64,000 nucleotides of DNA from Sphingobium sp. WTD-1 (GTDB taxonomy: Bacteria > Pseudomonadota > Alphaproteobacteria > Sphingomonadales > Sphingomonadaceae). Of this stretch, positions 1 through 7,601 are shown in pieces (the stretch's first letter is position 1; each line of letters starts with the position of its first letter). The position numbers and the translations under genes were made by a program. The stretch covers positions 4,267,501 through 4,331,500 of the forward strand of contig NZ_CP119127.1 of NCBI RefSeq assembly GCF_030128825.1, given 5' to 3'. The notes beneath the pieces are model-generated. The model made no database searches, had not been told where the DNA came from, and worked only from the letters and a program-made list of their open reading frames with translations.

Positions 1-632
1 TCGCCATCCCCGAGAGCGAGGCCCTGGCCGCACGGCTGAGCGGCTGTGCCTTCACCCCGATCTTCCACGCCTGCGACCTGCGCGACATCGACGCGCTGCA
101 GGCGATGATGGCGCGGGTCGAGGCGGAACTGGGCGGGATCGACATCCTGATCAACAACGCCGCCAATGACGATCGCCACACGATCGAGGACGTGACCCAG
201 GCCTATTGGGACGAGCGGATGGCGGTCAATCTGCGCCACCAGTTCTTCGCGGCGCAGGCGGCGATCCCGGCGATGAAGCGCGCCGGCGGCGGCGTGATCC
301 TGAACTTCGGTTCGATCAGCTGGCACCTGGCCCTGCCCGACCTCATCCTCTACCAGACCGCCAAGGCGGCGATCGAGGGGCTGACGCGCAGCCTGGCCCG
401 CGACCTTGGCCGCGACAATATCCGCGTCAACACCATCATTCCGGGCAATGTGAAGACGCTGCGCCAGGAAAAATGGTACACGCCCGAAGGCGAGGCCGAG
501 ATCGTCGCGGCCCAGTGCCTGGACGGCCGCATCCTGCCGGTCGATGTCGCCGCGCTGGCCATGTTCCTGTCGTCGGACGATGCGCGCTATTGCACCGGCC
601 ATGACTATTTCATCGACGCCGGCTGGCGCTGA
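1..632 (+). CDS. xylB: NAD-dependent D-xylose 1-dehydrogenase (SDR family), 5' end outside window
   Basis: Short-chain dehydrogenase whose start lies before base 1; codons run in frame from base 3. It probably oxidises D-xylose to D-xylonolactone in the cytoplasm, the first step of the Weimberg pathway. Visible are the SDR motif LINNAA, the catalytic Ser in FGSISWH, and the Tyr-x3-Lys pair in LYQTAKA. The C-terminal blocks GNVKTLRQEKWYTPEGEAE and CTGHDYFIDAGWR match what I remember of Caulobacter crescentus XylB almost word for word, so I prefer this to a generic SDR call. The N-terminal Rossmann glycine motif is missing because of the window edge. The stop is followed after one base by the lactonase start, which supports an operon. 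The symbol follows Caulobacter usage, not E. coli xylulokinase. Confidence 0.8.
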   Translation, partial: AIPESEALAARLSGCAFTPIFHACDLRDIDALQAMMARVEAELGGIDILINNAANDDRHTIEDVTQAYWDERMAVNLRHQFFAAQAAIPAMKRAGGGVILNFGSISWHLALPDLILYQTAKAAIEGLTRSLARDLGRDNIRVNTIIPGNVKTLRQEKWYTPEGEAEIVAAQCLDGRILPVDVAALAMFLSSDDARYCTGHDYFIDAGWR

Positions 633-633
633 G

Positions 634-1509
634 ATGAGCGACGCCGCACCGCGCAGCGTCCTGTCGGTCGGGGCGATGCTGGGCGAAGGGCCGATCTGGG
701 TCGCGCGCGAGGCGGCCTTGTGGTTCGTCGACATCAAGGGCCATGCGATCCACCGCTTCGACCCGGCGCTGGACGTGTCCAAGAGCTGGACCACGCCGGG
801 CCAGGTCGGCTGGATCGTGCCGACCGACGACGGGCTGTTCGCGGTCGGCCTGCAATCGGGCGTGCATCGCTTCGATCCGAAGAGCGGCGCCTTCACCCTG
901 CTCCACGCGCCCGAGGCGCATCGGCCGGGCAACCGGCTGAACGACGCCACGGTGGCGCCTGGCGGCGCCCTGTGGTTCGGATCGATGGACGATGCCGAGG
1001 AAGAGGAAAGCGGTCGCTTCTATCGACTGCATCGCGGCGACCTGGTCGAGAGCGGGCTGGCCGCCGTGTCGATCACCAACGGCCCTGCCCTCTCGCCCGA
1101 CGGGCGCATCCTCTATCATACTGACACGCTGGGCCGCGCCATCTGGCAATGTCCGGTCGATGCCGATGGCGTCGCCGGCGCCGCCACCCTGTTCACGCGG
1201 ATCGAGGATGGCGCGGGCTATCCCGACGGCCCCACGGTCGATGCCGAAGGCTGTCTGTGGACCGGGCTGTTCGGCGGATGGGCGGTGCGCCGCTATGACC
1301 CGGCCGGGCGGTTGATGCGCGAAATACGCTTTCCCGTCGCCAACATCACAAAGATCGCCTTTGGCGGCCCGGTCCTGATGACGGCCTATGCCACGACGGC
1401 GCGCAAGGGACTGGATGTGACAGCGTTGACAGAACAGCCCCTGGCAGGCGATCTGTTCGCCTTCGACGCCGGCGTCGCGGGGCTGCCCGGCCATGTCGCC
1501 ACGATATAG
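634..1509 (+). CDS. xylC: SMP-30/gluconolactonase family sugar lactonase, probable xylonolactonase
   Basis: A 291-residue six-bladed propeller lactonase that should hydrolyse the xylonolactone made by the upstream dehydrogenase. The expected metal ligands are present: Glu18 in LGEGPIW, Asn149 in SITNGPALS and Asp198 in YPDGPT; RLNDATV (about 101-107) and LWFGSMDD (about 113-120) are also family landmarks. I chose the ATG at 634, two bases after the dehydrogenase stop, because the family N-terminus begins there. A longer in-frame ORF from 544 only overlaps the dehydrogenase. No signal peptide, so cytoplasmic. The substrate is inferred from the neighbours and from resemblance to Caulobacter XylC; gluconolactone or arabinonolactone remain possible. 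Confidence 0.8.
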   Translation: MSDAAPRSVLSVGAMLGEGPIWVAREAALWFVDIKGHAIHRFDPALDVSKSWTTPGQVGWIVPTDDGLFAVGLQSGVHRFDPKSGAFTLLHAPEAHRPGNRLNDATVAPGGALWFGSMDDAEEEESGRFYRLHRGDLVESGLAAVSITNGPALSPDGRILYHTDTLGRAIWQCPVDADGVAGAATLFTRIEDGAGYPDGPTVDAEGCLWTGLFGGWAVRRYDPAGRLMREIRFPVANITKIAFGGPVLMTAYATTARKGLDVTALTEQPLAGDLFAFDAGVAGLPGHVATI

Positions 1510-1538
1510 AAGAAATAGAGAGCTGGAAGGACAAGCAG

Positions 1539-2951
1539 ATGAGTGAGGGGAGCGCCGGGAAGGTCAATATGGCCTTCATCGCAGCGATCGTGGCCGTCGC
1601 CACGATCGGCGGTTTTATGTTCGGTTATGATTCGGGCGTCATCAACGGCACCCAGAAGGGGCTGGAAGCCGCCTTCGACCTGGGCAAGCTGGGCATCGGC
1701 GTCAATGTCGGCGCGATCCTGGTGGGCTCGTCGATCGGCGCATTCGGCGCGGGCCGCATGGCCGACATCATCGGCCGTCGCGGCGTGATGATGCTGGCGG
1801 CGATCCTGTTCCTGGTGAGCGCGCTGCTGGCCGGTGCCGCCGGTTCCTCCGCCATCTTCATCATCGCCCGCATCATCGGCGGTCTGGGCGTGGGCGCGGC
1901 GAGCGTCATCTCGCCGGTCTATATCTCCGAAGTCACCCCCGCATCGATCCGCGGCCGGCTGTCGAGCGTGCAGCAGGTGATGATCATTTCGGGCCTCACC
2001 GGCGCCTTCGTCGCCAATTTCGTGCTGGCCCGCTATGCCGGCGGTTCGACTGCGCCGCTGTGGCTCGACTTCCCGGCCTGGCGCTGGATGTTCTGGCTGC
2101 AGGCGATCCCGGCCGCCATCTATTTCCTGGCGCTGCTGGTGATCCCGGAAAGCCCCCGCTATCTGGTCGCGCGCGGCCAGGACGAACGCGCCCGCGCGGT
2201 CCTGACCAAGCTGTTCGGCGCCGAGGAAGCCAATCGCAAGGTTACCGAGATCCGCGCCAGCCTGGCCGCCGATCATCACCGCCCCAAGCTCAGTGACCTG
2301 ATCGACAAGGCCAGCGGCAAGGTGCGCCCGATCGTGTGGGCCGGCATCGGTCTGGCTGTGTTCCAGCAGCTGGTCGGCATCAACGTCGTCTTCTATTATG
2401 GTGCCACCCTGTGGGAAGCCGTCGGCTTTTCCGAGGATAATGCGCTGCAGATCAACATCCTGTCGGGCGTGCTGTCGATCGGCGCGTGCCTGGGCACGAT
2501 CATGCTGGTTGACAAGATCGGCCGCAAGCCGCTGCTGCTGATCGGCTCTGCCGGCATGGCGGTGACGCTGGCGATCGTCGCCTATGCCTTCTCCACCGCC
2601 GTCACCGGCGCGGATGGCGGCGTGGTGCTGCCGGGCCATAATGGCCTGATGGCGCTAATCGCGGCGAACCTCTACGTGATCTTCTTCAACCTGAGTTGGG
2701 GTCCGATCATGTGGGTGATGCTGGGCGAGATGTTCCCCAACCAGATCCGTGGTTCGGGCCTGGCCGTCGCCGGCTTCGCCCAGTGGATCGCCAATGCCGC
2801 GATCTCGGTCAGCTTCCCGTCGCTCGCCGTGTCGCCGGGCCTGGTCGTGACCTATACCGGCTACGCCCTGTTTGCCGCCATTTCCTTCTTCTTCGTGCGC
2901 GCCATGGTCCATGAGACCAAGGGCCGCGAGCTTGAGGACATGGTCGGCTGA
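1539..2951 (+). CDS. Sugar porter MFS transporter (pentose/H+ symporter-like)
   Basis: A 470-residue, 12-helix inner-membrane sugar porter. Family signatures are in order: FGYDSGVING (28-37), GRMADIIGRR (72-81), PVYISEVTPASIRGR (126-140), PESPRYLV (203-210), QQLVGINVVFYY (276-287), DKIGRK (325-330) and WGPIMWVMLGEMFPNQIRG near the C-terminal half. The QQLxGIN block is the hexose/xylose-binding segment of XylE/GLUT-type porters. A GGAAGG Shine-Dalgarno sits about 8 bases before the ATG. Its place between the xylose oxidation genes and aldose 1-epimerase suggests D-xylose or L-arabinose uptake; exact specificity cannot be read from sequence. Confidence 0.85.
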   Translation: MSEGSAGKVNMAFIAAIVAVATIGGFMFGYDSGVINGTQKGLEAAFDLGKLGIGVNVGAILVGSSIGAFGAGRMADIIGRRGVMMLAAILFLVSALLAGAAGSSAIFIIARIIGGLGVGAASVISPVYISEVTPASIRGRLSSVQQVMIISGLTGAFVANFVLARYAGGSTAPLWLDFPAWRWMFWLQAIPAAIYFLALLVIPESPRYLVARGQDERARAVLTKLFGAEEANRKVTEIRASLAADHHRPKLSDLIDKASGKVRPIVWAGIGLAVFQQLVGINVVFYYGATLWEAVGFSEDNALQINILSGVLSIGACLGTIMLVDKIGRKPLLLIGSAGMAVTLAIVAYAFSTAVTGADGGVVLPGHNGLMALIAANLYVIFFNLSWGPIMWVMLGEMFPNQIRGSGLAVAGFAQWIANAAISVSFPSLAVSPGLVVTYTGYALFAAISFFFVRAMVHETKGRELEDMVG

Positions 2952-3805
2952 GCAAGATCGTCACCCTGAAGGCGGGCGCGCTCCGCTGCGCGCTCGCCCC
3001 GGACATTGGCGGGTCGATCCTGTCCTTCGATCGCGACGGCGTGGCCCTGCTGCGCCGCGCGCCGCAGGACAGCCATGATCCGCTGGACATGGCCAGCTTC
3101 CCGCTGGTGCCCTATGCCAACCGCATCGCCCATGGGCGCTATATGGTGGACGGGCAACGCTATCAGTTGCCGCTCAATTTCGGCGACCATGCCCACAGCA
3201 TCCATGGCTTTGGCTGGCAGCGGCCCTGGCATGTGCTGGAACAGTCGGGCCATGACGTCAGGCTGGAGCAGGAGCATGAAGGCGATGCGGGCTGGCCCTG
3301 GGCCTGGCGCGCGCAGCAGCATGTCCGCCTGAGCGAGGATGCGCTGGAGGTCACGCTGCTGGTGCAGAATCTGGGCGACAGTCCGATGCCCTGCGGCCTT
3401 GGCTTCCATCCCTATTTTGCGCTGGACGGCGACACGATGCTGCGCTTCCACGCCGACACGCTCTGGCTCTCCTCCCCCGACATGCTGCCCGAACGGGAAG
3501 TGCCGGCCGATGCGCTGGGCGACTGGTCGCAGGGTGCGCGCGTGACCGGCGACAGCCTGATCGACAATGTCCATGGCGGCTGGGACCATGTGGCACTGGT
3601 CGATCGCGGCGACGGCATCCGCCTGACCTTGATGGCGCAGGGTGCGGACTGGCTGCATGTCTTCCGCCCGCCCGCCGGCGACTTCTTCTGCCTGGAGCCG
3701 GTCAGCCATATGCCGGACGCGATCAACCGGGCCGAGGGCATGGCGATGCTGGCGCCGGGCGCCACGCAAAGCCTGTCGATGATGGTCGCCGTCCGCGAAA
3801 TCTGA
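2948..3805 (+). CDS. Aldose 1-epimerase (galactose mutarotase family), apparent CTG start
   Basis: Cytosolic mutarotase that interconverts alpha and beta aldose anomers, useful to a dehydrogenase that takes one anomer. Typical blocks are present: APDIGGSI near the start, PYANRIAHG, HSIHGFGW with the active-site His, and GLGFHPYF. The conserved N-terminus (SKIVTLKAGALR) begins immediately after a CTG at 2948 that overlaps the porter TGA as CTGA. There is no ATG, GTG or TTG in frame until a GTG at 3041, which would delete about 31 conserved residues, and a stop at 2933 closes the frame upstream. I therefore annotate CTG as the start. A sequencing or strain-specific change from ATGA is an alternative. 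Confidence 0.75.
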   Translation: MSKIVTLKAGALRCALAPDIGGSILSFDRDGVALLRRAPQDSHDPLDMASFPLVPYANRIAHGRYMVDGQRYQLPLNFGDHAHSIHGFGWQRPWHVLEQSGHDVRLEQEHEGDAGWPWAWRAQQHVRLSEDALEVTLLVQNLGDSPMPCGLGFHPYFALDGDTMLRFHADTLWLSSPDMLPEREVPADALGDWSQGARVTGDSLIDNVHGGWDHVALVDRGDGIRLTLMAQGADWLHVFRPPAGDFFCLEPVSHMPDAINRAEGMAMLAPGATQSLSMMVAVREI

Positions 3806-3873
3806 ACAGGCGCTTTCGCCTTTCGCCAAAATCGCCTAGGCTGACCGCCCTATCAGCAGCGAGAGGATCGCCG

Positions 3874-4212
3874 ATGCAATTTCTGCGGACTGCCTTCTGG
3901 GTCGTCATCGCCGTCGCCCTCGCCTTCTTCTGCATGGCGAACTATGTCCCCGTGACCGTGCGCCTGTGGGGCGACATGGTGATGGAAACCAAATTGCCCG
4001 TGCTTCTGATCGGCGCATTCCTGCTGGGCGCCATGCCCTTCTGGATCATGGCCCGCGCGACGCGCTGGCGCATGAAGCGCCGGCTGGAGAGCACCGAGCG
4101 TGCGCTGGTCGCCGCAACCGCTTCCGCCGCGCCGGCCACGCCTGCGACGGTGACAACCCCGATCTTGCCCGACGCCACGCCGTCGCCCCTTACCCCTACA
4201 GGACAAGCATGA
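3874..4212 (+). CDS. LapA-domain (DUF1049) small inner-membrane protein
   Basis: A 112-residue protein with two hydrophobic helices (about 5-27 and 42-60), a short polar connector holding the family-type NYVPVTVRLWG segment, then a basic stretch and an Ala/Pro/Thr-rich cytosolic tail. This is the lipopolysaccharide assembly protein A domain architecture. E. coli LapA acts with LapB in controlling LpxC turnover, but alphaproteobacterial homologues are uncharacterised and no lapB is adjacent. GAGAGGAT precedes the ATG. Its TGA overlaps the pyrF ATG (ATGA), so the two are probably co-translated. Confidence 0.8.
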   Translation: MQFLRTAFWVVIAVALAFFCMANYVPVTVRLWGDMVMETKLPVLLIGAFLLGAMPFWIMARATRWRMKRRLESTERALVAATASAAPATPATVTTPILPDATPSPLTPTGQA

Positions 4213-4883
4213 GCAGCCCGATCTATGTCGCCATCGACACGCCCGACCTTGCCAAGGCCCAGCATCTGGCCGGGCAGGTCCGCAACCATGTCGGCGGGCT
4301 GAAGCTGGGGCTGGAGTTCTTCTGCGCCAATGGCCATCATGGCGTGCATGAGATGATGAAGTTCGGCCTCCCGATCTTCCTCGACCTCAAGCTGCACGAC
4401 ATTCCCAATACGGTGGCCAAGGCGGTACAGGCGCTGCACGGGCTGGAGCCGGCGGTGCTGACGGTCCATGCCGCCGGCGGTCGGGCGATGCTGGAGGATG
4501 CCAAGGCAGCGGCCGGCACCAAGACCAAGGTGGTGGCGGTGACGGTGCTTACCAGCCTCGACAATGGCGACCTTAATGACATCGGCGTCAATGGCGCGGC
4601 GGAGGAGCAAGTGACGCGCCTCGCCGAACTGGCGCGCGACGCTGGCCTCGACGGCATCGTCTGTTCCGGCGAAGAGGTGGCGCTGGTCAAGAAAATCTGG
4701 CCCGACGGCTATTTCGTCGTGCCCGGCGTGCGCCCGGCGGGCGGCGCGATGGGCGACCAGAAGCGCGCCGTGACCCCGCGCGAGGCGCTGGACCGGGGGG
4801 CGTCGATGCTGGTGATCGGTCGCCCGATCAGCCAGGCCGAAGATCCCGACCAGGCCGCGCGCGCGATTGAAGCGACGCTGTAA
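4209..4883 (+). CDS. pyrF: Orotidine-5'-phosphate decarboxylase
   Basis: A 224-residue TIM-barrel enzyme that decarboxylates OMP to UMP, the last step of de novo pyrimidine synthesis. The catalytic tetrad region DLKLHDIPNT lies at 59-68, with Asp59, Lys61 and Asp64 of the DxKxxD motif. The phosphate-binding end is seen in VPGVRPAGG and VIGRPI. The ATG at 4209 overlaps the preceding lapA-like stop by four bases; a longer in-frame ORF upstream only reads through lapA. Length is normal for bacterial group I OMPDC. Confidence 0.95.
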   Translation: MSSPIYVAIDTPDLAKAQHLAGQVRNHVGGLKLGLEFFCANGHHGVHEMMKFGLPIFLDLKLHDIPNTVAKAVQALHGLEPAVLTVHAAGGRAMLEDAKAAAGTKTKVVAVTVLTSLDNGDLNDIGVNGAAEEQVTRLAELARDAGLDGIVCSGEEVALVKKIWPDGYFVVPGVRPAGGAMGDQKRAVTPREALDRGASMLVIGRPISQAEDPDQAARAIEATL

Positions 4884-4890
4884 GGATGAT

Positions 4891-4929
4891 GGATCGCACC
4901 GGCGGCGCTGCGCCGATCCGGTGCGATCC
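4891..4929. terminator. Perfect 12-bp inverted repeat between convergent pyrF and GH43 genes
   Basis: GGATCGCACCGG and CCGGTGCGATCC flank a 15-base spacer. The element lies 8 bases after the pyrF stop and 12 bases before the GH43 stop on the other strand. There is no clean T-run, so it may be a weak or Rho-assisted bidirectional terminator, or an mRNA 3'-end stabiliser. Confidence 0.6.
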
Positions 4930-4940
4930 TCCCCTGCCCC

Positions 4941-6077
4941 TTATTTCTGGAAGAACGTCTTCAGCCGCTCCGCTTCCGCCGGGGTGATCGGGATGACGGC
5001 GCCGTGCTTGGGCTGGGTGAAGTTGGTCGCCTTCATCGGCGATCCCGGCGCGTTGAAATGGCCGATGTCGCGGAAATGGACGAAATCCTCCGTCTCTGAA
5101 AAGCCCATATTGTTGACCGGCTTGGCGCCGAACACATCATACATCAGAACATAAGTGTCGGTGCCATGGCGCCGCCACAGGTTGGGCGCTTCGGTGCCGA
5201 CCGTTTCCGGGTCGATCTTGGCGGGATCGAAGACATAGCCGCCATCCATGCGCGATGAGGTCGCCTGACGCAGATGGCCGGGCTTGTCATGGGCGACATA
5301 GAAGAGGCGATAGCGGTCGCCGACCTTGGTGATGTCGCCGTCGATCGTGCCGATGCCGGCCTTGGGATAGGTGAACAGGTCGCGCGGTTCGCTGGTCAGC
5401 GTGGTGAAGGCGTCGTTCGCATAGGCATAGACCATATGGTCGGTTTCCTTGCCGTTGCGGGTGCTGAAATAGACCATGATCTTGCGCTTGTCGGGATCGT
5501 AGATCATTTCCGGCGCCCAAGCGGTGCCGGCATTGGCGGTCGACTTGAACAATTGATCTATGGTCACGGACGCCAGCGTCCAGTGGGTGAGATCATAGGA
5601 TTTCATGAAGATCATCGAGCGGTTATTGCCCCAGCCATAGCTGTCAGTCGGCCGCTGCCAGTCGGTATCGCGCAGCCCTTCGCGCCTGGCGAAAATATGC
5701 AGGTCGGTCATGGCGAGATAGAAAGCGTTGTCGGGACCGCGCATGATATAGGGATCGCGGATGCCCTTCTGTTCGGCGACGTCGCGGCCATTGAGGACCG
5801 GCGCACCGTCGTTGACGTCGGTGAAGCTGTAGCCGTCCGCCGAGGTCGCGAAATGCAGCGAGTGGGTCTCGTCCTTGAAATAGACGAGGAGATAGGACGT
5901 CCGGGCGCTGCCCTCGTCCTTCGCTTCCGGCTTGGCCTTGGCAATATGCTTGACGATATCGAGCTGGCGCGGCGGCGTGGCGGGGGCCGTGATCGCCATG
6001 GTGGCGCTGCCCAGCAGCAGGCCAAAACCCAGATATGTCATTCCCGACTGCCACCGCATCAACGCCCTCTCCCTCAT
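4941..6077 (-). CDS. Exported glycoside hydrolase family 43 protein
   Basis: A 378-residue protein with an N-terminal hydrophobic export signal (about residues 13-33, ending near ITAPAT) and a five-bladed propeller body. GH43-like landmarks are the proline-bounded acidic IRDPYIMRGPDNAFYL (about 106-121), NNRSMIFMKSYDLTHW (about 152-167), WAPEMIYDPDKRKIMVYFS and IDGDITKVGDRYRLFY. They fit the beta-xylosidase/alpha-arabinofuranosidase superfamily, with the WAPE Glu as probable acid. Released xylose or arabinose would feed the adjacent oxidative pentose operon. An inner ATG seven codons later is an alternative start. Substrate is inferred from context; fructan- or arabinan-active members share the fold. 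Confidence 0.75.
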   Translation of the reverse strand: MRERALMRWQSGMTYLGFGLLLGSATMAITAPATPPRQLDIVKHIAKAKPEAKDEGSARTSYLLVYFKDETHSLHFATSADGYSFTDVNDGAPVLNGRDVAEQKGIRDPYIMRGPDNAFYLAMTDLHIFARREGLRDTDWQRPTDSYGWGNNRSMIFMKSYDLTHWTLASVTIDQLFKSTANAGTAWAPEMIYDPDKRKIMVYFSTRNGKETDHMVYAYANDAFTTLTSEPRDLFTYPKAGIGTIDGDITKVGDRYRLFYVAHDKPGHLRQATSSRMDGGYVFDPAKIDPETVGTEAPNLWRRHGTDTYVLMYDVFGAKPVNNMGFSETEDFVHFRDIGHFNAPGSPMKATNFTQPKHGAVIPITPAEAERLKTFFQK

Positions 6078-6170
6078 CCATCGGGCGAGCGCATGATGAT
6101 CGACAGACGCGCTTCGCCGACAGAGCCGCAGCGGACGGCGCAGTTCGCCGCCCCGTCACCGGCCCTTTAT

Positions 6171-6206
6171 TTGTCCGACTAATGCAAACATCCGGGCGTG
6201 GGTCAA
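6171..6206 (-). promoter_or_regulatory. Candidate GH43 promoter with overlapping GntR/FadR-type operator
   Basis: On the minus strand a -35 like TTGACC (6206-6201) is separated by exactly 17 bases from a weak -10 ATTAGT (6183-6178). Bases 6171-6181 read TTGTCCGACTA, which fits the TNGTNNNACNA consensus of the FadR subgroup of GntR repressors and overlaps the -10. The leader to the GH43 ATG is about 95 bases. The arrangement suggests sugar-acid- or sugar-responsive repression. No GntR gene is in the window. Confidence 0.4.
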
Positions 6207-6247
6207 GCGCGTTCCCACGCTGCAACCCTGCTGTTCATAAGGTGGGA

Positions 6248-6676
6248 TCAGTCGGCGCTGGCGCCGTTGTCTTCAGGCGCGAAGAAATGCTGCATCACCT
6301 CGCGGGCGATGCGGGCCGGGCGCAGGGTCGAGGCATCGACGCAGCACCAGCTCGACTTGACCTCGGCCAGCACTTCCTCGCCACGGCGGATCACCGTTTC
6401 GTAAAAGGCACGGGCGCCCTGCACCTTTTCGAGGAGGACGGTGGCGATCACCTCATCATCCAGGAAAGTGGGCTTGCGGTAGGTGATCTCGTGCTTGAGC
6501 GCGACCCAGAGATGCTGGGCCACCGCCTCAGCCGGGGCGAGCGCGCGCCAATGATCGAGCACGGCATCCTGCACCCACTTCAGATAGCTGGCATTGTTGA
6601 CATGACCCATGAAGTCGATGTCGTCGGGCTGGATGCCAACCGGGTACAGGTGGGGAATCGCGTTACTCACAACCAT
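6248..6676 (-). CDS. Acyl-CoA thioesterase, 4-hydroxybenzoyl-CoA thioesterase (hotdog) family
   Basis: A 142-residue single-hotdog protein expected to hydrolyse acyl-CoA thioesters in the cytoplasm. The signature DFMGHVNNASYLKW (about 20-33) carries the Asp and the HVNN element that define the YbgC/FadM-like clade; KHEITYRKPTFLDDE is the following strand. GGGGAT lies about ten bases before the ATG. The gene stands alone between the GH43 promoter region and an outer-membrane protein gene, so context gives no substrate. Confidence 0.8.
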   Translation of the reverse strand: MVVSNAIPHLYPVGIQPDDIDFMGHVNNASYLKWVQDAVLDHWRALAPAEAVAQHLWVALKHEITYRKPTFLDDEVIATVLLEKVQGARAFYETVIRRGEEVLAEVKSSWCCVDASTLRPARIAREVMQHFFAPEDNGASAD

Positions 6677-6727
6677 GTAAGTAACATCCCCGCAGGCCGG
6701 CTGATAGAGGCTATGGGCGGATGCTGC

Positions 6728-6763
6728 AAAAAAGGGGGCCGATCAGTGACCGCCCCCCTTTCC
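6728..6763 (-). terminator. Rho-independent terminator of the outer-membrane barrel gene
   Basis: On the minus strand a GGGGGGC/GCCCCC stem with an 11-base loop is followed by six T. It lies about 10 bases beyond the stop of the barrel gene ending at 6772. Confidence 0.85.
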
Positions 6764-6771
6764 ATATCGTT

Positions 6772-7425
6772 TTAGAAGCGCCAGCCGACCGAGGCGACGA
6801 CCTGATGGCGGTCGGTGTCGACATCGAACTCGCTGCTGGTCGAGCCGTCCATGAAGTCGATATGGGCGCTGTCATATTTGGAGTAGCGATATTCGATCTT
6901 GGCGAAGGTGTTGGCGTTGAGCGCGCGCTCCACGCCGCCGCCGACGCGCCAGCCGTCCAGCTTGAACGAGGTGTCGGTAACCTGGTTGGTGTCGCCGGCC
7001 AGCACGCCCAGCTTGGTGTTGGTGTAGCCGCCCTTCACATAGATGAGCGTCGAGGGATCGGCGAGGATACCGGCGCGGGCACCGATATAGAGATCGCGGC
7101 CCTGCTTGACGCGGCCATAGCCGAACTGGTCGGTGAAGTCGTTGCGGCTGCTCTTGGCGGTGGAGTCGGTGAACTCGCCCTCGACGCCGACGACGGCGCC
7201 GCCGACATTCACGTCATAGCCCGCGCCGACACCATAGAGCAGGCCGTCGATCTTCTGATCGTCGCTGCCATTGTCATTGTCGATCGAGCTGCCGGCCCCG
7301 GTATGGTCATAGCCCAGGATCGCTTCGACACGCGGGCCGGTGAAGGTCGGGGTGGCATCCTGTGCGAGCGCCGGCGCGGCGACTGCACCACCGGCCAGCA
7401 AAGTGGCGACCATCAACTTACGCAT
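6772..7425 (-). CDS. Outer-membrane beta-barrel protein (OmpA/Omp25-like porin family)
   Basis: A 217-residue protein with a clear signal peptide (MRKLMVATLLAGGAVAAPALA, cleaved before QDATP) and alternating hydrophobic strands typical of an eight-stranded barrel. It ends in VASVGWRF, the terminal-Phe signal recognised by the BAM complex. LYGVGAGYDVNVG, IGARAGILA and FAKIEYRYSKYD are barrel strands as in the Omp25/Opa-like family. I chose the third possible start, ATG at 7425, because GGAG lies eight bases upstream; GTG 7434 is too close to it. Probably a structural surface protein with no enzymatic role. Confidence 0.8.
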   Translation of the reverse strand: MRKLMVATLLAGGAVAAPALAQDATPTFTGPRVEAILGYDHTGAGSSIDNDNGSDDQKIDGLLYGVGAGYDVNVGGAVVGVEGEFTDSTAKSSRNDFTDQFGYGRVKQGRDLYIGARAGILADPSTLIYVKGGYTNTKLGVLAGDTNQVTDTSFKLDGWRVGGGVERALNANTFAKIEYRYSKYDSAHIDFMDGSTSSEFDVDTDRHQVVASVGWRF

Positions 7426-7601
7426 AAACATCACTCCGTTGTCTTTCTCTTCCCCTTGGGGGTGAGACGCTCAAGCCGGAGCGGTCATTTTTGTTTCATG
7501 AACCTCAGATAAACAGCTGATAATGTGGCATTAATACCACGAAAGCCGCTCAGTTCGGCGCGTTCCCGTGGGCCGGGAGCGACGAAATGAAGCGCCTTCC
7601 T

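Noticed and set aside
5274..6182. 302-codon plus-strand frame over the GH43 gene
   Set aside because: Shadow frame; the minus-strand product has the signal peptide and GH43 blocks.
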